Positions 40,049 through 47,844 of a DNA stretch of 64,000 nucleotides are shown one piece after another; within the stretch, counting starts at the first letter, position 1; every line of letters begins with the position of its first letter. Source of the stretch: Mesorhizobium sp. ORS 3359 (lineage in GTDB: Bacteria > Pseudomonadota > Alphaproteobacteria > Rhizobiales > Rhizobiaceae); assembly GCA_000824845.1 (NCBI GenBank), contig CCNC01000138.1, positions 85,703 to 149,702 on the forward strand. The letters run 5' to 3'. The translations under genes were made by a program, and so were the position numbers. The notes beneath the pieces are model-generated. The model saw nothing but the letters and a program-made list of their open reading frames with translations. It was not told the origin of the DNA and searched no databases.

Positions 40049-40053
40049 GGGCG

Positions 40054-41304
40054 ATGCCGTCGCCGCGTCCGGAACCCAAAGAGGCGCGCGCCGATGGGCG
40101 CATCGCCGACAACATCGTCTATTTCGCTCGCGCCTTGCGCAAGGCCGGCATGCGCGTCGGGCCGGCCTCGGTGAAGGACGCCATCGAGGCGGTGCTTGCC
40201 GCCGGCATCGGCTCGCGCGACGATTTCTACTGGACGCTGCATGCGGTGCTGGTCTCGCGGCACGAGGATCATCCGGTCTTCGACGAGGCCTTCCGCCTGT
40301 TCTGGAAATCGCGCGAGTTGATCGAGAAGCTGCTGGCGATGTTTTCGCCGGTCGCCCCGGACACAAGCGAAAAGCAAAAGCCGCGGGCGGCGGAGAACCG
40401 CGTCAGCCAGGCGATGTTCGAAGGCCACCAGAAGAGCCAGCCGGCCCGGGAAGTGCCGGAGATCGAGGTCGATGCGCGGCTCACCTTTTCCGGTAATGAG
40501 GTGCTGCGCGGCAAGGACTTCGCCCAGATGGACACCGGCGAAATGGCCGAAGCCAAAAAGGCGATCATGGCCTTGCAACTTCCCTTCGATCTTGTCCGCA
40601 CGCGGCGGTTCAGGGCCGACGCGCAAGGGCGCCGCATCGATCCGCGCGCCATGATGCGCTCGGCCGCGCGCACCGGCGGCGCGCTTATCCTGCCGAAATT
40701 CCGGTCGCAGCGCGAAGTGCATCCGCCGCTGGTCGTGCTGGCCGACATTTCGGGCTCGATGAGCCAGTACACCCGCATCTTCCTGCATTTCCTGCATGCC
40801 CTGACGGAGAAGCGCCGGCGCGTGCACGCCTTCGTCTTCGGCACGCGGCTGACCAACCTGACCCGCCAGATGCGCCACCGCGATCCGGACGAGGCGCTGG
40901 CCGAATGCTCGGCGGCGGTGAAGGACTGGTCGGGCGGCACCCGGATCGGTGATACGCTCGCCGAATTCAACCGGCTGTGGTCGCGGCGCGTGCTGGGGCA
41001 GGGCGCCGTGGTGCTTCTCATCACCGACGGGCTGGAGCGCGACGACGTCACCGGCCTGTCGCAGGAGATGGAGCGGCTGCATAAATCCTGCCGGCGGCTG
41101 ATCTGGCTCAACCCGCTGTTGCGCTTTGACGGCTTCGAGGCGCGTGCCCGCGGCGTCAAAGCGATGTTGCCCTATGTCGACGAGTTCCGGGCAGTGCATA
41201 ATCTCGATGCGCTGACCGATCTTTGCGCCTCGCTCGACCGGCGACCGGCGGCTTCAGTCGATCCGCGCCGCTGGCTGCGAACTGGCGACAGGCGCGCGGC
41301 GTAG
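40054..41304 (+). CDS. VWA-domain protein, CoxE-like
   Basis: A 416-residue VWA/CoxE-family protein. The MIDAS metal site DxSxS is visible in VVLADISGSMSQYTRIF (about residues 228-244), with LLITDGLERDD later. The N-terminal half contains KAGMRVGPASVKDAIEAVL and LVSRHEDHPVFDEAFRLFW. CoxE supports CO dehydrogenase maturation together with CoxD. A 5-bp gap links it to the MoxR gene. It is followed by XdhC-type genes. Confidence 0.9.
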   Translation: MPSPRPEPKEARADGRIADNIVYFARALRKAGMRVGPASVKDAIEAVLAAGIGSRDDFYWTLHAVLVSRHEDHPVFDEAFRLFWKSRELIEKLLAMFSPVAPDTSEKQKPRAAENRVSQAMFEGHQKSQPAREVPEIEVDARLTFSGNEVLRGKDFAQMDTGEMAEAKKAIMALQLPFDLVRTRRFRADAQGRRIDPRAMMRSAARTGGALILPKFRSQREVHPPLVVLADISGSMSQYTRIFLHFLHALTEKRRRVHAFVFGTRLTNLTRQMRHRDPDEALAECSAAVKDWSGGTRIGDTLAEFNRLWSRRVLGQGAVVLLITDGLERDDVTGLSQEMERLHKSCRRLIWLNPLLRFDGFEARARGVKAMLPYVDEFRAVHNLDALTDLCASLDRRPAASVDPRRWLRTGDRRAA

Positions 41305-41361
41305 CCATATGTTCTGCTTGGGAATGTCCCGGCGGGAAAACAGACTTTGTGAGAAGCGACG

Positions 41362-41700
41362 ATGGATGAGAGCATTTATCTCGATGAGGCCCGCGATCCG
41401 CTGATCATCGCGGAGGGCTGGATGAAGGACGGCAAGGATGTTGCCATCGCGACCGTGGTCGAGACCTGGGGTTCGGCACCGCGTCCGGTCGGCAGCCATC
41501 TGGTCATCGACGCTGAAGGGAATTTCCATGGCTCTGTCTCCGGCGGCTGTGTCGAGGGCGCCGTAGTGACGGAGGCGATCGACGTCATCGGCTCGGGCAA
41601 GGCCAGGATGCTGGAATTCGGCGTTGCCGACGAAACCGCCTGGCAGGTGGGGTTGTCCTGCGGCGGCCGGATCAAGGTCTATGTCGAAAGGCTGGGCTGA
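41362..41700 (+). CDS. XdhC N-terminal-domain protein (CoxI/XdhC family)
   Basis: A 112-residue protein consisting only of the XdhC/CoxI N-terminal domain: TVVETWGSAPRPVGSHLVID, then GSVSGGCVEGAVVTEA and VGLSCGGRIKVYVE. XdhC-type proteins deliver the sulfido ligand to the molybdenum cofactor of xanthine dehydrogenase-like enzymes. In single-gene XdhC this domain is fused to a Rossmann domain; here that domain is the next gene, 5 bp away. Confidence 0.88.
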   Translation: MDESIYLDEARDPLIIAEGWMKDGKDVAIATVVETWGSAPRPVGSHLVIDAEGNFHGSVSGGCVEGAVVTEAIDVIGSGKARMLEFGVADETAWQVGLSCGGRIKVYVERLG

Positions 41701-41705
41701 CCGCC

Positions 41706-42410
41706 GTGGATCCATATATCCTGAAGACCCTCAACGAAGAACGCCGCGCCCGCCGCGCCGCGGTGCTGGTCACCGATCTCGGCGACGGCCGCGATCGCAT
41801 TGTGCGCGAGGGCGACCATGTCGCGGGCGATCTCGGGGCGGCGATCGCCAATGCGTTTCGCACCGGCAATTCGCGGTCGGTGGAGGCAGAAGGGCGGACC
41901 TTCTTTCTCAACGCGCATCTGCCGCGCCCGCGCCTCGTGGTGATCGGCGCGGTGCATATCAGCCAGGCGCTGGCGCCGATGGCCAGGATCGCCGGCTACC
42001 CGGTCGAGATCATCGACCCGCGCACCGCCTTTGCGACCCCGGAGCGCTTTCCCGACGTCGCGCTGCATGCGGAATGGCCGGAAGATGTGCTGAAGCGCGC
42101 GCCGCTCGACAGCTACACCGCGCTCGCCGCCGTCACCCATGATCCGAAGATCGACGATTTCGCGCTGAAGGCGGCGCTCGATGCCCGCTGCTTCTATGTA
42201 GGCGCGCTCGGCAGCCGCAAGACCCACGCCAAGCGTGTCGAACGGCTGCTGGCGCTCGGTGCCGGCGCCGACCAGATCGCCCGTATCCACGCGCCGATCG
42301 GCCTCGACATCGGGGCGGCTAGTCCGGCCGAGATCGCCGTTGCGGTGCTCGCGCAGACCATCCACGCCTTCCGCTCGCGCGGTCTGGAAGCAAAAGGCGC
42401 CGTGGCGTGA
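41706..42410 (+). CDS. XdhC Rossmann-domain protein (CoxF-like)
   Basis: A 234-residue protein. The C-terminal half is the XdhC Rossmann domain: LVVIGAVHISQALAPMARIA, SYTALAAVTHDPKIDDFALK and CFYVGALGSRKTHAKRVERL. The N-terminal 75 residues (MDPYILKTLNEERRARRAAV, LVTDLGDGRDRIVREGDHVA) are a second XdhC-N-like piece. The start is GTG at 41706. It partners the preceding gene for MoCo sulfuration. Its stop overlaps the next start. Confidence 0.88.
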   Translation: MDPYILKTLNEERRARRAAVLVTDLGDGRDRIVREGDHVAGDLGAAIANAFRTGNSRSVEAEGRTFFLNAHLPRPRLVVIGAVHISQALAPMARIAGYPVEIIDPRTAFATPERFPDVALHAEWPEDVLKRAPLDSYTALAAVTHDPKIDDFALKAALDARCFYVGALGSRKTHAKRVERLLALGAGADQIARIHAPIGLDIGAASPAEIAVAVLAQTIHAFRSRGLEAKGAVA

Positions 42411-44026
42411 AATTCGGGCCGGTTCCGATCGACGAGGCGGAAGGGGCGGTGCTGGCGCATGCGACGGCCGCGGGCGAAAAGCGGTTCCGCAAGGCGCACC
42501 GGCTGAGCCGCGAGGATGTCGCTGCACTGAAGGCAGCGGGTGTAGTCGAAGTCGTCGCGGCGGTCCTTGACCGGGACGATCTCGGCGAGGATGCCGCCGC
42601 CGCGATGATCGCGGCCGCCATGAGCCACCGCAACATCGAGGTCAAGCCGGCCGCGACCGGGCGGGTGAACCTGCACGCAGGCGCCTCGGGCGTGTTTACC
42701 GTCGATGCCGGGATGATCGACGCAATCAATGCCGTCGACCCGGCCATCACCATCGCGACGCTGGCGCAGCATGCGCCGGTCGAGAAGGGCCAGATGGTCG
42801 CGACGGTGAAGATCATCCCCTTTGCCGTTGCCGCAAGCCTGGTGGACAGCGTGGTGAAGATTTGCGCCGGCCGCGAGATATTTGCGGTCAACGCCTACCG
42901 CCCGATCAATGTCGGCATCATCCAGACGGTGCTTCCCGGCGTGAAGCCGAGCGTGCTCGACAAGACGCTGCGCGTCACCGAGGCGCGGCTGGCGCGTTCC
43001 GGCGGCCGGCTGACGGCCGAGCGGCGCACGCCGCATGAGGTGGCGCCCGTCGCCGCGGCCGCGACCCAGCTGGCGCGCGACAATGACATGGTGGTGATCT
43101 TCGGCGCCTCGGCGATGAGCGATTTCGCCGATGTCGTGCCGGCCGCGATCGAACGCGCAGGTGGCACCGTCATCCGCGCGGGCATGCCTGTCGATCCCGG
43201 CAATCTGCTGGTGCTCGGAACCCTCGACGGCAAGCGCGTCGTCGGCGCGCCCGGATGCGCGCGCAGCCCGAAGGAGAACGGCTTCGACTGGGTGCTCGAT
43301 CGCCTGATTGCCGGATTGGATGTGACGGCGGGCGATATCGCCGGCATGGGCGTGGGCGGGCTTCTGATGGAAATTCCGACCAGGCCGCAGCCGCGCGAGC
43401 CGGCGCAGCAGCAGCCGGCAATGTCGGCGCTGAAAGTCGATATCGTGCTTCTGGCAGCTGGACGTTCGAGCCGCATGGGCGGGCCGAACAAGCTTCTGGC
43501 GCTGTTCGACGGCGAGCCGCTGGTGCGCCGTACCGCCCGGCGGGCGCTGGGCTCGAAGGCCGCCAGCACCGTCGTCGTCACCGGCCATCAGCGCGAGCGC
43601 GTGCGTTCCGCGCTTGGAGGCCTCGAGGTGAAACTGGCCGACAATCCGGATTTCGCCGATGGTCTCGCCTCGTCATTGAAGGCGGGCATTGCGAAGGTCG
43701 CGCCCGACGCGGCCGGCGCGATGATCGTTCTCGGCGACATGCCCGGCGTTTCGTCCAAGGACCTCGACAGCCTGATCGATGCGTTCCGCCGTTCCGGTGG
43801 TCACGCGGTTGTGCGCGCCTCGCACCAGGGCAAGCGCGGAAATCCGGTGCTTTTGCCGCGAGCGCTTTTCGCGGCGGTTGCGCAGCTCGAGGGCGACACC
43901 GGCGCGCGCCATCTGGTCGAAGCCGAAGGCCTCGACGTCATCGATGTCGAGATCGGGCAGGGCGCATCGATCGATGTAGACACGCGCGAGGCGCTGGAAG
44001 GGGCGGGCGGCGTCCTGCAGGATTGA
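42407..44026 (+). CDS. Molybdopterin-binding (MoeA/MogA-like) and MobA/MocA-like nucleotidyltransferase fusion
   Basis: A 539-residue two-domain protein. Residues 1-325 are a molybdopterin-binding region (HATAAGEKRFRKAHRLSRED, VNAYRPINVGIIQTVLPGVK, VVIFGASAMSDFADVVPAAI). Residues 343-539 are an NTP transferase with IVLLAAGRSSRMGGPNKLLA and VLGDMPGVSSKDLDSL, as in MobA/MocA, which attaches CMP or GMP to the cofactor. The start is GTG overlapping the previous TGA. The context suggests MocA-type cytidylylation of MoCo for molybdenum hydroxylases. The 520-aa class is known in rhizobia. Confidence 0.88.
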   Translation: MKFGPVPIDEAEGAVLAHATAAGEKRFRKAHRLSREDVAALKAAGVVEVVAAVLDRDDLGEDAAAAMIAAAMSHRNIEVKPAATGRVNLHAGASGVFTVDAGMIDAINAVDPAITIATLAQHAPVEKGQMVATVKIIPFAVAASLVDSVVKICAGREIFAVNAYRPINVGIIQTVLPGVKPSVLDKTLRVTEARLARSGGRLTAERRTPHEVAPVAAAATQLARDNDMVVIFGASAMSDFADVVPAAIERAGGTVIRAGMPVDPGNLLVLGTLDGKRVVGAPGCARSPKENGFDWVLDRLIAGLDVTAGDIAGMGVGGLLMEIPTRPQPREPAQQQPAMSALKVDIVLLAAGRSSRMGGPNKLLALFDGEPLVRRTARRALGSKAASTVVVTGHQRERVRSALGGLEVKLADNPDFADGLASSLKAGIAKVAPDAAGAMIVLGDMPGVSSKDLDSLIDAFRRSGGHAVVRASHQGKRGNPVLLPRALFAAVAQLEGDTGARHLVEAEGLDVIDVEIGQGASIDVDTREALEGAGGVLQD

Positions 44027-44047
44027 CAAACCGAAGCCGAATTTCGC

Positions 44048-44941
44048 ATGCCTCTCGGCATGTCTTTGCGCTTCCTCTCCGCCCTGCTCGTTGCAACCGG
44101 TTTTGCCGTCCAGGCCGCCCATAGCCAGACGCTTTCGCTGAAACCGTTCAAGGATGACCTCTTCGCTTACCCGGCGGCGCTGTCCACCGGCGATAACGGC
44201 GCCTACACGGTGCTCGACTATCATGAGATGCGCGATATCAACCAGCGCGACGAGGTGCCGGAAAAGCGGGTGCGCGCTCAATATACCGACCCCGGCGTGC
44301 GCAAGGTGCAGCATGACCTGATGCTGAAGACCGACGCCGGCGATGTCAGGCATGTCGCGGTCGGCAGGACGGAAGGCGCTTCCATCATCGTGCTCTACCT
44401 GCATGGGCAGGGCGGCAGCCGCAAGCAAGGCGTCGACGATTTTACCTTCGGCGGCAACTTCAACCGTATCAAGAACCTGATGGCCGCCAATAACGGTCTC
44501 TATCTTTCGCCGGATTTCCCCGATTTCGGCGACAAGGGCACGGCGCAGGTCGCTGCGCTCATCGATCACTACGCCCAACAATCGCCCGGCGCGAAGATCT
44601 TCGTCGCCTGCGGCTCCATGGGCGGCATGATCTGCTGGAAGCTCGCCGCGCGCAAGGATACGGGCAGCCGGATCAATGGGCTGCTGCTGCTCGGCTCGCT
44701 CTGGGACGACAGCTTTTTGACCAGCCCTGCCTTCAAGCGCCGCGTGCCGGTGTTCTTCGGCCAGGGCAGCCATGACGTGGTCTTCCCGGTGGAAAAACAG
44801 GAAGCCTTCTTCCGCTCGATCCTGGCCAAAAAATCCTATCCGACACGCTTCGTGCGGTTCGAGACCGGCACGCATGGCACGCCGATCCGCATGGTGGACT
44901 GGCGCGGCACACTGAACTGGATGCTGACGAAAGCGCCGTGA
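44048..44941 (+). CDS. Secreted alpha/beta-hydrolase-fold protein
   Basis: A 297-residue protein with a signal peptide (MPLGMSLRFLSALLVATGFA, cleavage after AHS-Q near residue 26). SIIVLYLHGQGGSRKQGVDD supplies the oxyanion loop HGQGG, FVACGSMGGMICWKLA the nucleophile elbow GSMGG (Ser at about residue 196), and GQGSHDVVFP and ETGTHGTPIRM candidate Asp and His. The substrate is unknown. It lies 21 bp after the molybdopterin gene, possibly on the same transcript, though functionally unrelated in appearance. Confidence 0.78.
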   Translation: MPLGMSLRFLSALLVATGFAVQAAHSQTLSLKPFKDDLFAYPAALSTGDNGAYTVLDYHEMRDINQRDEVPEKRVRAQYTDPGVRKVQHDLMLKTDAGDVRHVAVGRTEGASIIVLYLHGQGGSRKQGVDDFTFGGNFNRIKNLMAANNGLYLSPDFPDFGDKGTAQVAALIDHYAQQSPGAKIFVACGSMGGMICWKLAARKDTGSRINGLLLLGSLWDDSFLTSPAFKRRVPVFFGQGSHDVVFPVEKQEAFFRSILAKKSYPTRFVRFETGTHGTPIRMVDWRGTLNWMLTKAP

Positions 44942-44956
44942 CCCTTCTGCCGAGGC

Positions 44957-46006
44957 TCAAGGCGCAGTGTTGTAGTCGATGATCGTCTGCGGATTGATCT
45001 CGCCGTCATAGGAAGCATCGACGTCGTACTGGACGAGTGAGAAGTCACCGTTGCGAAACAGATAGGTCCCCGATGACGAGGCATCCCCTACGCCACGCCA
45101 TTTGTCGGATGTGGTGATGGTTTTCGTGTTCTCGTCATAGTCCGAGTTGGTTGCCCAGCCGCTGGTCTTGAAACCGATGATGTGGATCGACTCGACCTTG
45201 CCTTCGCTTTTGTTGTTCTCGTAGCGAATATCGAGATCCGGCTCGGTGAACTGCAGCTGGGTCACGCCGTTGACGTCATCGGCGACGTAATAGACCGCGG
45301 TTTCGTTGTAGGCGGCCATCGAGCAGAAGAAGCGGAACAGCCGCGTCTCGCGCTCCGGGTCGCTGGGTTGGGCGTCCTTGTCCTTGTAGTGGATCGAATG
45401 GGCCTCGGGCTCACCGATCGGCTTGCCGTCGGGATCCTGTTTGTCGCACTGCCCGCCATAAGTGGCGAGAAACGCCTTCTTGGCCTGCTCCAGCGCTTCG
45501 TCCTTCTTCGGCGGTGGCGGGCCGTCCCCGCAGCTTGCCGGCACGGCGCTGTCGAAATCCTCCGTCGACGGCTTGAGCGCGCCCTTGTCGATGAAGATCG
45601 GCTGGAAGGGCGGCTCCTGGATCTGCGCATTGACCTGGCGGACCGTGTAGCAGCCGGCGAAGACCTTGGCCTCGCCCTTCTTGTCGGTGGCCTGGATGGC
45701 GACCGGGACGCTGTAATAGATGCTGCCGGCGGCACCTTCGTCCGATACAGCGCCGGTCTTGACGTCGACGGAATCGGTGCCGTCATAGCCTTTCACGAAA
45801 GCGTTGAAATCCTTAGCTGGCTTTGTATCGCCGAAATAACCCCAGGCGCGGGCGAATTCATGGCGATTGATGGCGCTGTAAAGCGAGCGGATGACGGCGT
45901 CGGCGCTGGACCTGTCGTCGATATAGGGCGCGTCGGCCGCAAATGCGGACTGGCCGATGCTGGACAGGGACAGGAAGGCAGCCGCAGCGAGAAAGATATG
46001 TCTCAT
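44957..46006 (-). CDS. Secreted protein of unknown function (DUF1176-like features)
   Basis: A 349-residue exported protein; signal peptide MRHIFLAAAAFLSLSSIGQS with cleavage after AFA near residue 23. The mature part contains five Cys, a Pro/Lys linker (CGDGPPPPKKDEALEQAKKA), and YVADDVNGVTQLQFTEPDLD, TYLFRNGDFSLVQYDVDASY and DGEINPQTIIDYN near the end. DUF1176 proteins share the Cys pattern and length, so I suggest this family tentatively. It is convergent with the hydrolase gene. Confidence 0.62.
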   Translation of the reverse strand: MRHIFLAAAAFLSLSSIGQSAFAADAPYIDDRSSADAVIRSLYSAINRHEFARAWGYFGDTKPAKDFNAFVKGYDGTDSVDVKTGAVSDEGAAGSIYYSVPVAIQATDKKGEAKVFAGCYTVRQVNAQIQEPPFQPIFIDKGALKPSTEDFDSAVPASCGDGPPPPKKDEALEQAKKAFLATYGGQCDKQDPDGKPIGEPEAHSIHYKDKDAQPSDPERETRLFRFFCSMAAYNETAVYYVADDVNGVTQLQFTEPDLDIRYENNKSEGKVESIHIIGFKTSGWATNSDYDENTKTITTSDKWRGVGDASSSGTYLFRNGDFSLVQYDVDASYDGEINPQTIIDYNTAP

Positions 46007-46148
46007 CGGGAATCTCCGCTCGATAACGAAAATACTACCATGGCGATTGCGGCGGCGCGGTGACGTGGAGGCATGAACGCTTGAAGAATCGTGGCCGGAG
46101 GCGTTAGGTCACGGCCCGCGGCGCTGGGGCCGCCCTGGGAGATTGCTC

Positions 46149-46655
46149 GTGACTATTTCCATGTACGATATTTCCGTCGGCGTCTTTTCCGCCCGGCTGA
46201 AGGCGCTGGCCAGCGTGCTGACGGCGGCGGAGCAGAATGCCGGCGATCGCAAGATCGATCCGCAGGTGTTTCTCACGGCGCGGCTGGCGCCGGACATGTT
46301 CGCGCTTGCCAGGCAGGTCCAGATCTCCACCGACCATGCCAAGGGCGCGCCGTCGCGGCTCGCCGGTCGCGAGGTGCCGAGATATGAGGACAATGAAGCG
46401 AGCTTTGCCGAGCTGCAGGCTCGAATCGCCAAGACGCTTGATCATCTGGCGACGTTCTCGCCGGCCGATCTGGAAGGTTCAGAGGACCGGACGATCGAAT
46501 TAAGGCTTGGCGGGCGCGAAACCACGCTGCCCGGCCTGCAGTACCTGCTGCATGTCGCGATGCCCAATTTCTATTTCCACGTCACGACGGCTTACGACAT
46601 CCTGCGCCACAATGGCGTGCCGCTCGGCAAACAGACTTTCCTCGGAAATCGCTGA
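46149..46655 (+). CDS. DUF1993-family protein
   Basis: A 168-residue protein beginning TISMYDISVGVFSARLKALA, the DUF1993 opening, with RLAPDMFALARQVQISTDHA and LPGLQYLLHVAMPNFYFHVT as the conserved helices. The family is distantly related to DinB-like four-helix proteins. The start is GTG at 46149 (alternative ATG 46161). It is a single gene ending at a hairpin terminator shared with the DUF1127-like gene. Function unknown. Confidence 0.82.
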   Translation: MTISMYDISVGVFSARLKALASVLTAAEQNAGDRKIDPQVFLTARLAPDMFALARQVQISTDHAKGAPSRLAGREVPRYEDNEASFAELQARIAKTLDHLATFSPADLEGSEDRTIELRLGGRETTLPGLQYLLHVAMPNFYFHVTTAYDILRHNGVPLGKQTFLGNR

Positions 46656-46671
46656 CTTTTGAACAGGTTGA

Positions 46672-46697
46672 AGGTTTCCCGGCAGCCCGGGAAACCT
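46672..46697. terminator. Bidirectional terminator hairpin
   Basis: Perfect 11-bp inverted repeat AGGTTTCCCGG (46672-46682) and CCGGGAAACCT (46687-46697) with a 4-base loop, between the convergent DUF1993 and DUF1127-like genes. No long T-run on either side. Confidence 0.65.
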
Positions 46698-46714
46698 GTT
46701 TGGTTCAGCGTTGT

Positions 46715-46879
46715 TCAGCGGGCCGACATTTCGCGCGCGATGCGCGGAAAGTCCGCCGGCTTGATGCCGATATCGGCGCGGTCGGCACTGCTCATCGCAT
46801 TGAGAAGCGCGAGCGCCGCGCGGTAACGCTGGTGTTCCTGCGGCCGTGGCCGAGCGAACATTTCAGTGAAGAACCCCAT
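46715..46879 (-). CDS. DUF1127-like micro-protein
   Basis: A 54-residue protein read on the minus strand: MGFFTEMFARPRPQEHQRYR, AALALLNAMSSADRADIGIK, PADFPRIAREMSAR. The ADIGI...D..RIA end resembles the DUF1127 domain. The start codon is preceded by a 15-base palindrome CAATAG-CCC-CTATTG (46884-46898) and, further up, GGGAGGA. A TGCACA-16-TATACT promoter precedes it. A small gene of this size is easily missed; assignment rests on pattern only. Confidence 0.6.
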   Translation of the reverse strand: MGFFTEMFARPRPQEHQRYRAALALLNAMSSADRADIGIKPADFPRIAREMSAR

Positions 46880-46914
46880 GACTCAATAGCCCCTATTGGT
46901 CCTCCCAACATCAA

Positions 46915-46942
46915 AGTATAGGCGATTTTTTTAAATTGTGCA
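46915..46942 (-). promoter_or_regulatory. Promoter of the DUF1127-like micro-gene
   Basis: On the minus strand: TGCACA (46942-46937), 16-bp spacer, TATACT (46920-46915). The -35 overlaps a TGCA-rich element (46939-46956, TGCAGTGCAGCAATTGCA), followed by the perfect inverted repeat GCATGGC-T-GCCATGC (46954-46968), which could be an operator. Confidence 0.45.
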
Positions 46943-47084
46943 GTGCAGCAATTGCATGGCTGCCATGCCGCATCAGATTTTTTCCGCCACGATCGCTTTT
47001 TTCGCGAAACTTTTCGGCGGGCTCAATCGTAGGCGTTGGTGCCGGCACTTGGCCGGCTTTTTCCTCGCCACTCCTGGCGACCTT

Positions 47085-47117
47085 GCCGGACTGCATAAAA
47101 ATGCGGTCCGGCTTTTT
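47085..47117 (+). terminator. Strong plus-strand terminator with no clear upstream gene
   Basis: GCCGGAC (47085-47091) pairs with GTCCGGC (47106-47112), extended inward by TGCAT/ATGCG, loop AAAA, then TTTTT (47113-47117). A second GCCGGC...GGCCGGCTTTTT structure lies at 47041-47062. The preceding 150 bp have no convincing gene, so a short untranslated RNA is possible. Confidence 0.6.
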
Positions 47118-47150
47118 GCTTGATGGCTCCGGCCGGCAAAATGCCTGCAA

Positions 47151-47729
47151 TTGTTAACGTCGCCAGAAGTCATTTTTAACGAGGGCGCCCTATCTTCAAA
47201 TGGCATCAATGCATGCCGTCACGAGAGGGAGGCTGAGATCGGCACCGGGAACAAGCTCGATTTCGCTTCGTTGCTCGACGACCTGATCGTCGCCTCGGAG
47301 AAAGGCGAGGAAGAGGGCGCCCGGCCGTCTATCCCGTTCGACTATCTGTCCGTTGCCGATGAACTTCATTCCGGCCGCATCAAGGTTGCCGGTGAGAGCG
47401 TCGCCGCTGAATACCGCGAATCCGGCGCCGATCTTGCCGCGGAGTTCGCGGCACTTCTCGACCAGGCGAAACTGACGCTTGCGGGCGAAGAGCATCGGCC
47501 CGAGGAAGAGCTGCCGTCGATCGATCCCGAAGCCATTGCCGGTGAGCTCGGCCTCGACCATCCGGCGAAGAATGCCGATTTCGGCCGCATCCGGCGCAAT
47601 TTCGCTTTCGCCAACCACCCGGACCGGGTCGCGCCGCATCTGCGCCAGCGCGCCATGATCCGCATGCAGGTGGCCAACATGCTGATCGACGAGGCCAAGC
47701 GGCGGGCTTTGACCGGGGCGCGGCGGTAG
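47151..47729 (+). CDS. J-domain-like hypothetical protein
   Basis: Up to 192 residues. The C-terminus, FGRIRRNFAFANHPDRVAPH then LRQRAMIRMQVANMLIDEAK, looks like a degenerate J-domain (HPD motif kept). The N-terminal NKLDFASLLDDLIVASEKGE and FDYLSVADELHSGRIKVAGE are acidic and helical. The start is unclear: no in-frame ATG or GTG lies upstream of the conserved part; a TTG is at 47151, and GGGAGG (47227-47232) sits five bases before an in-frame ATC (47238). I give the longest frame. Confidence 0.6.
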   Translation: MLTSPEVIFNEGALSSNGINACRHEREAEIGTGNKLDFASLLDDLIVASEKGEEEGARPSIPFDYLSVADELHSGRIKVAGESVAAEYRESGADLAAEFAALLDQAKLTLAGEEHRPEEELPSIDPEAIAGELGLDHPAKNADFGRIRRNFAFANHPDRVAPHLRQRAMIRMQVANMLIDEAKRRALTGARR

Positions 47730-47844
47730 CCGCGCAATTCACGCAAAAAGTCGAAGACTGCGGGCTTGGAGAAACTCCGGCCTGTGCTTTATGCTTGAAT
47801 TTCCTCCCCGCGCAGCCGCGCAAAACTCCCGCCGGGGAAATCCC

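Noticed and set aside
46938..47123. 61-residue plus-strand open frame (MQCSNCMAAM...)
   Set aside because: It runs through two terminator hairpins, ends after the second, and has no RBS; the terminators suggest a non-coding RNA instead.
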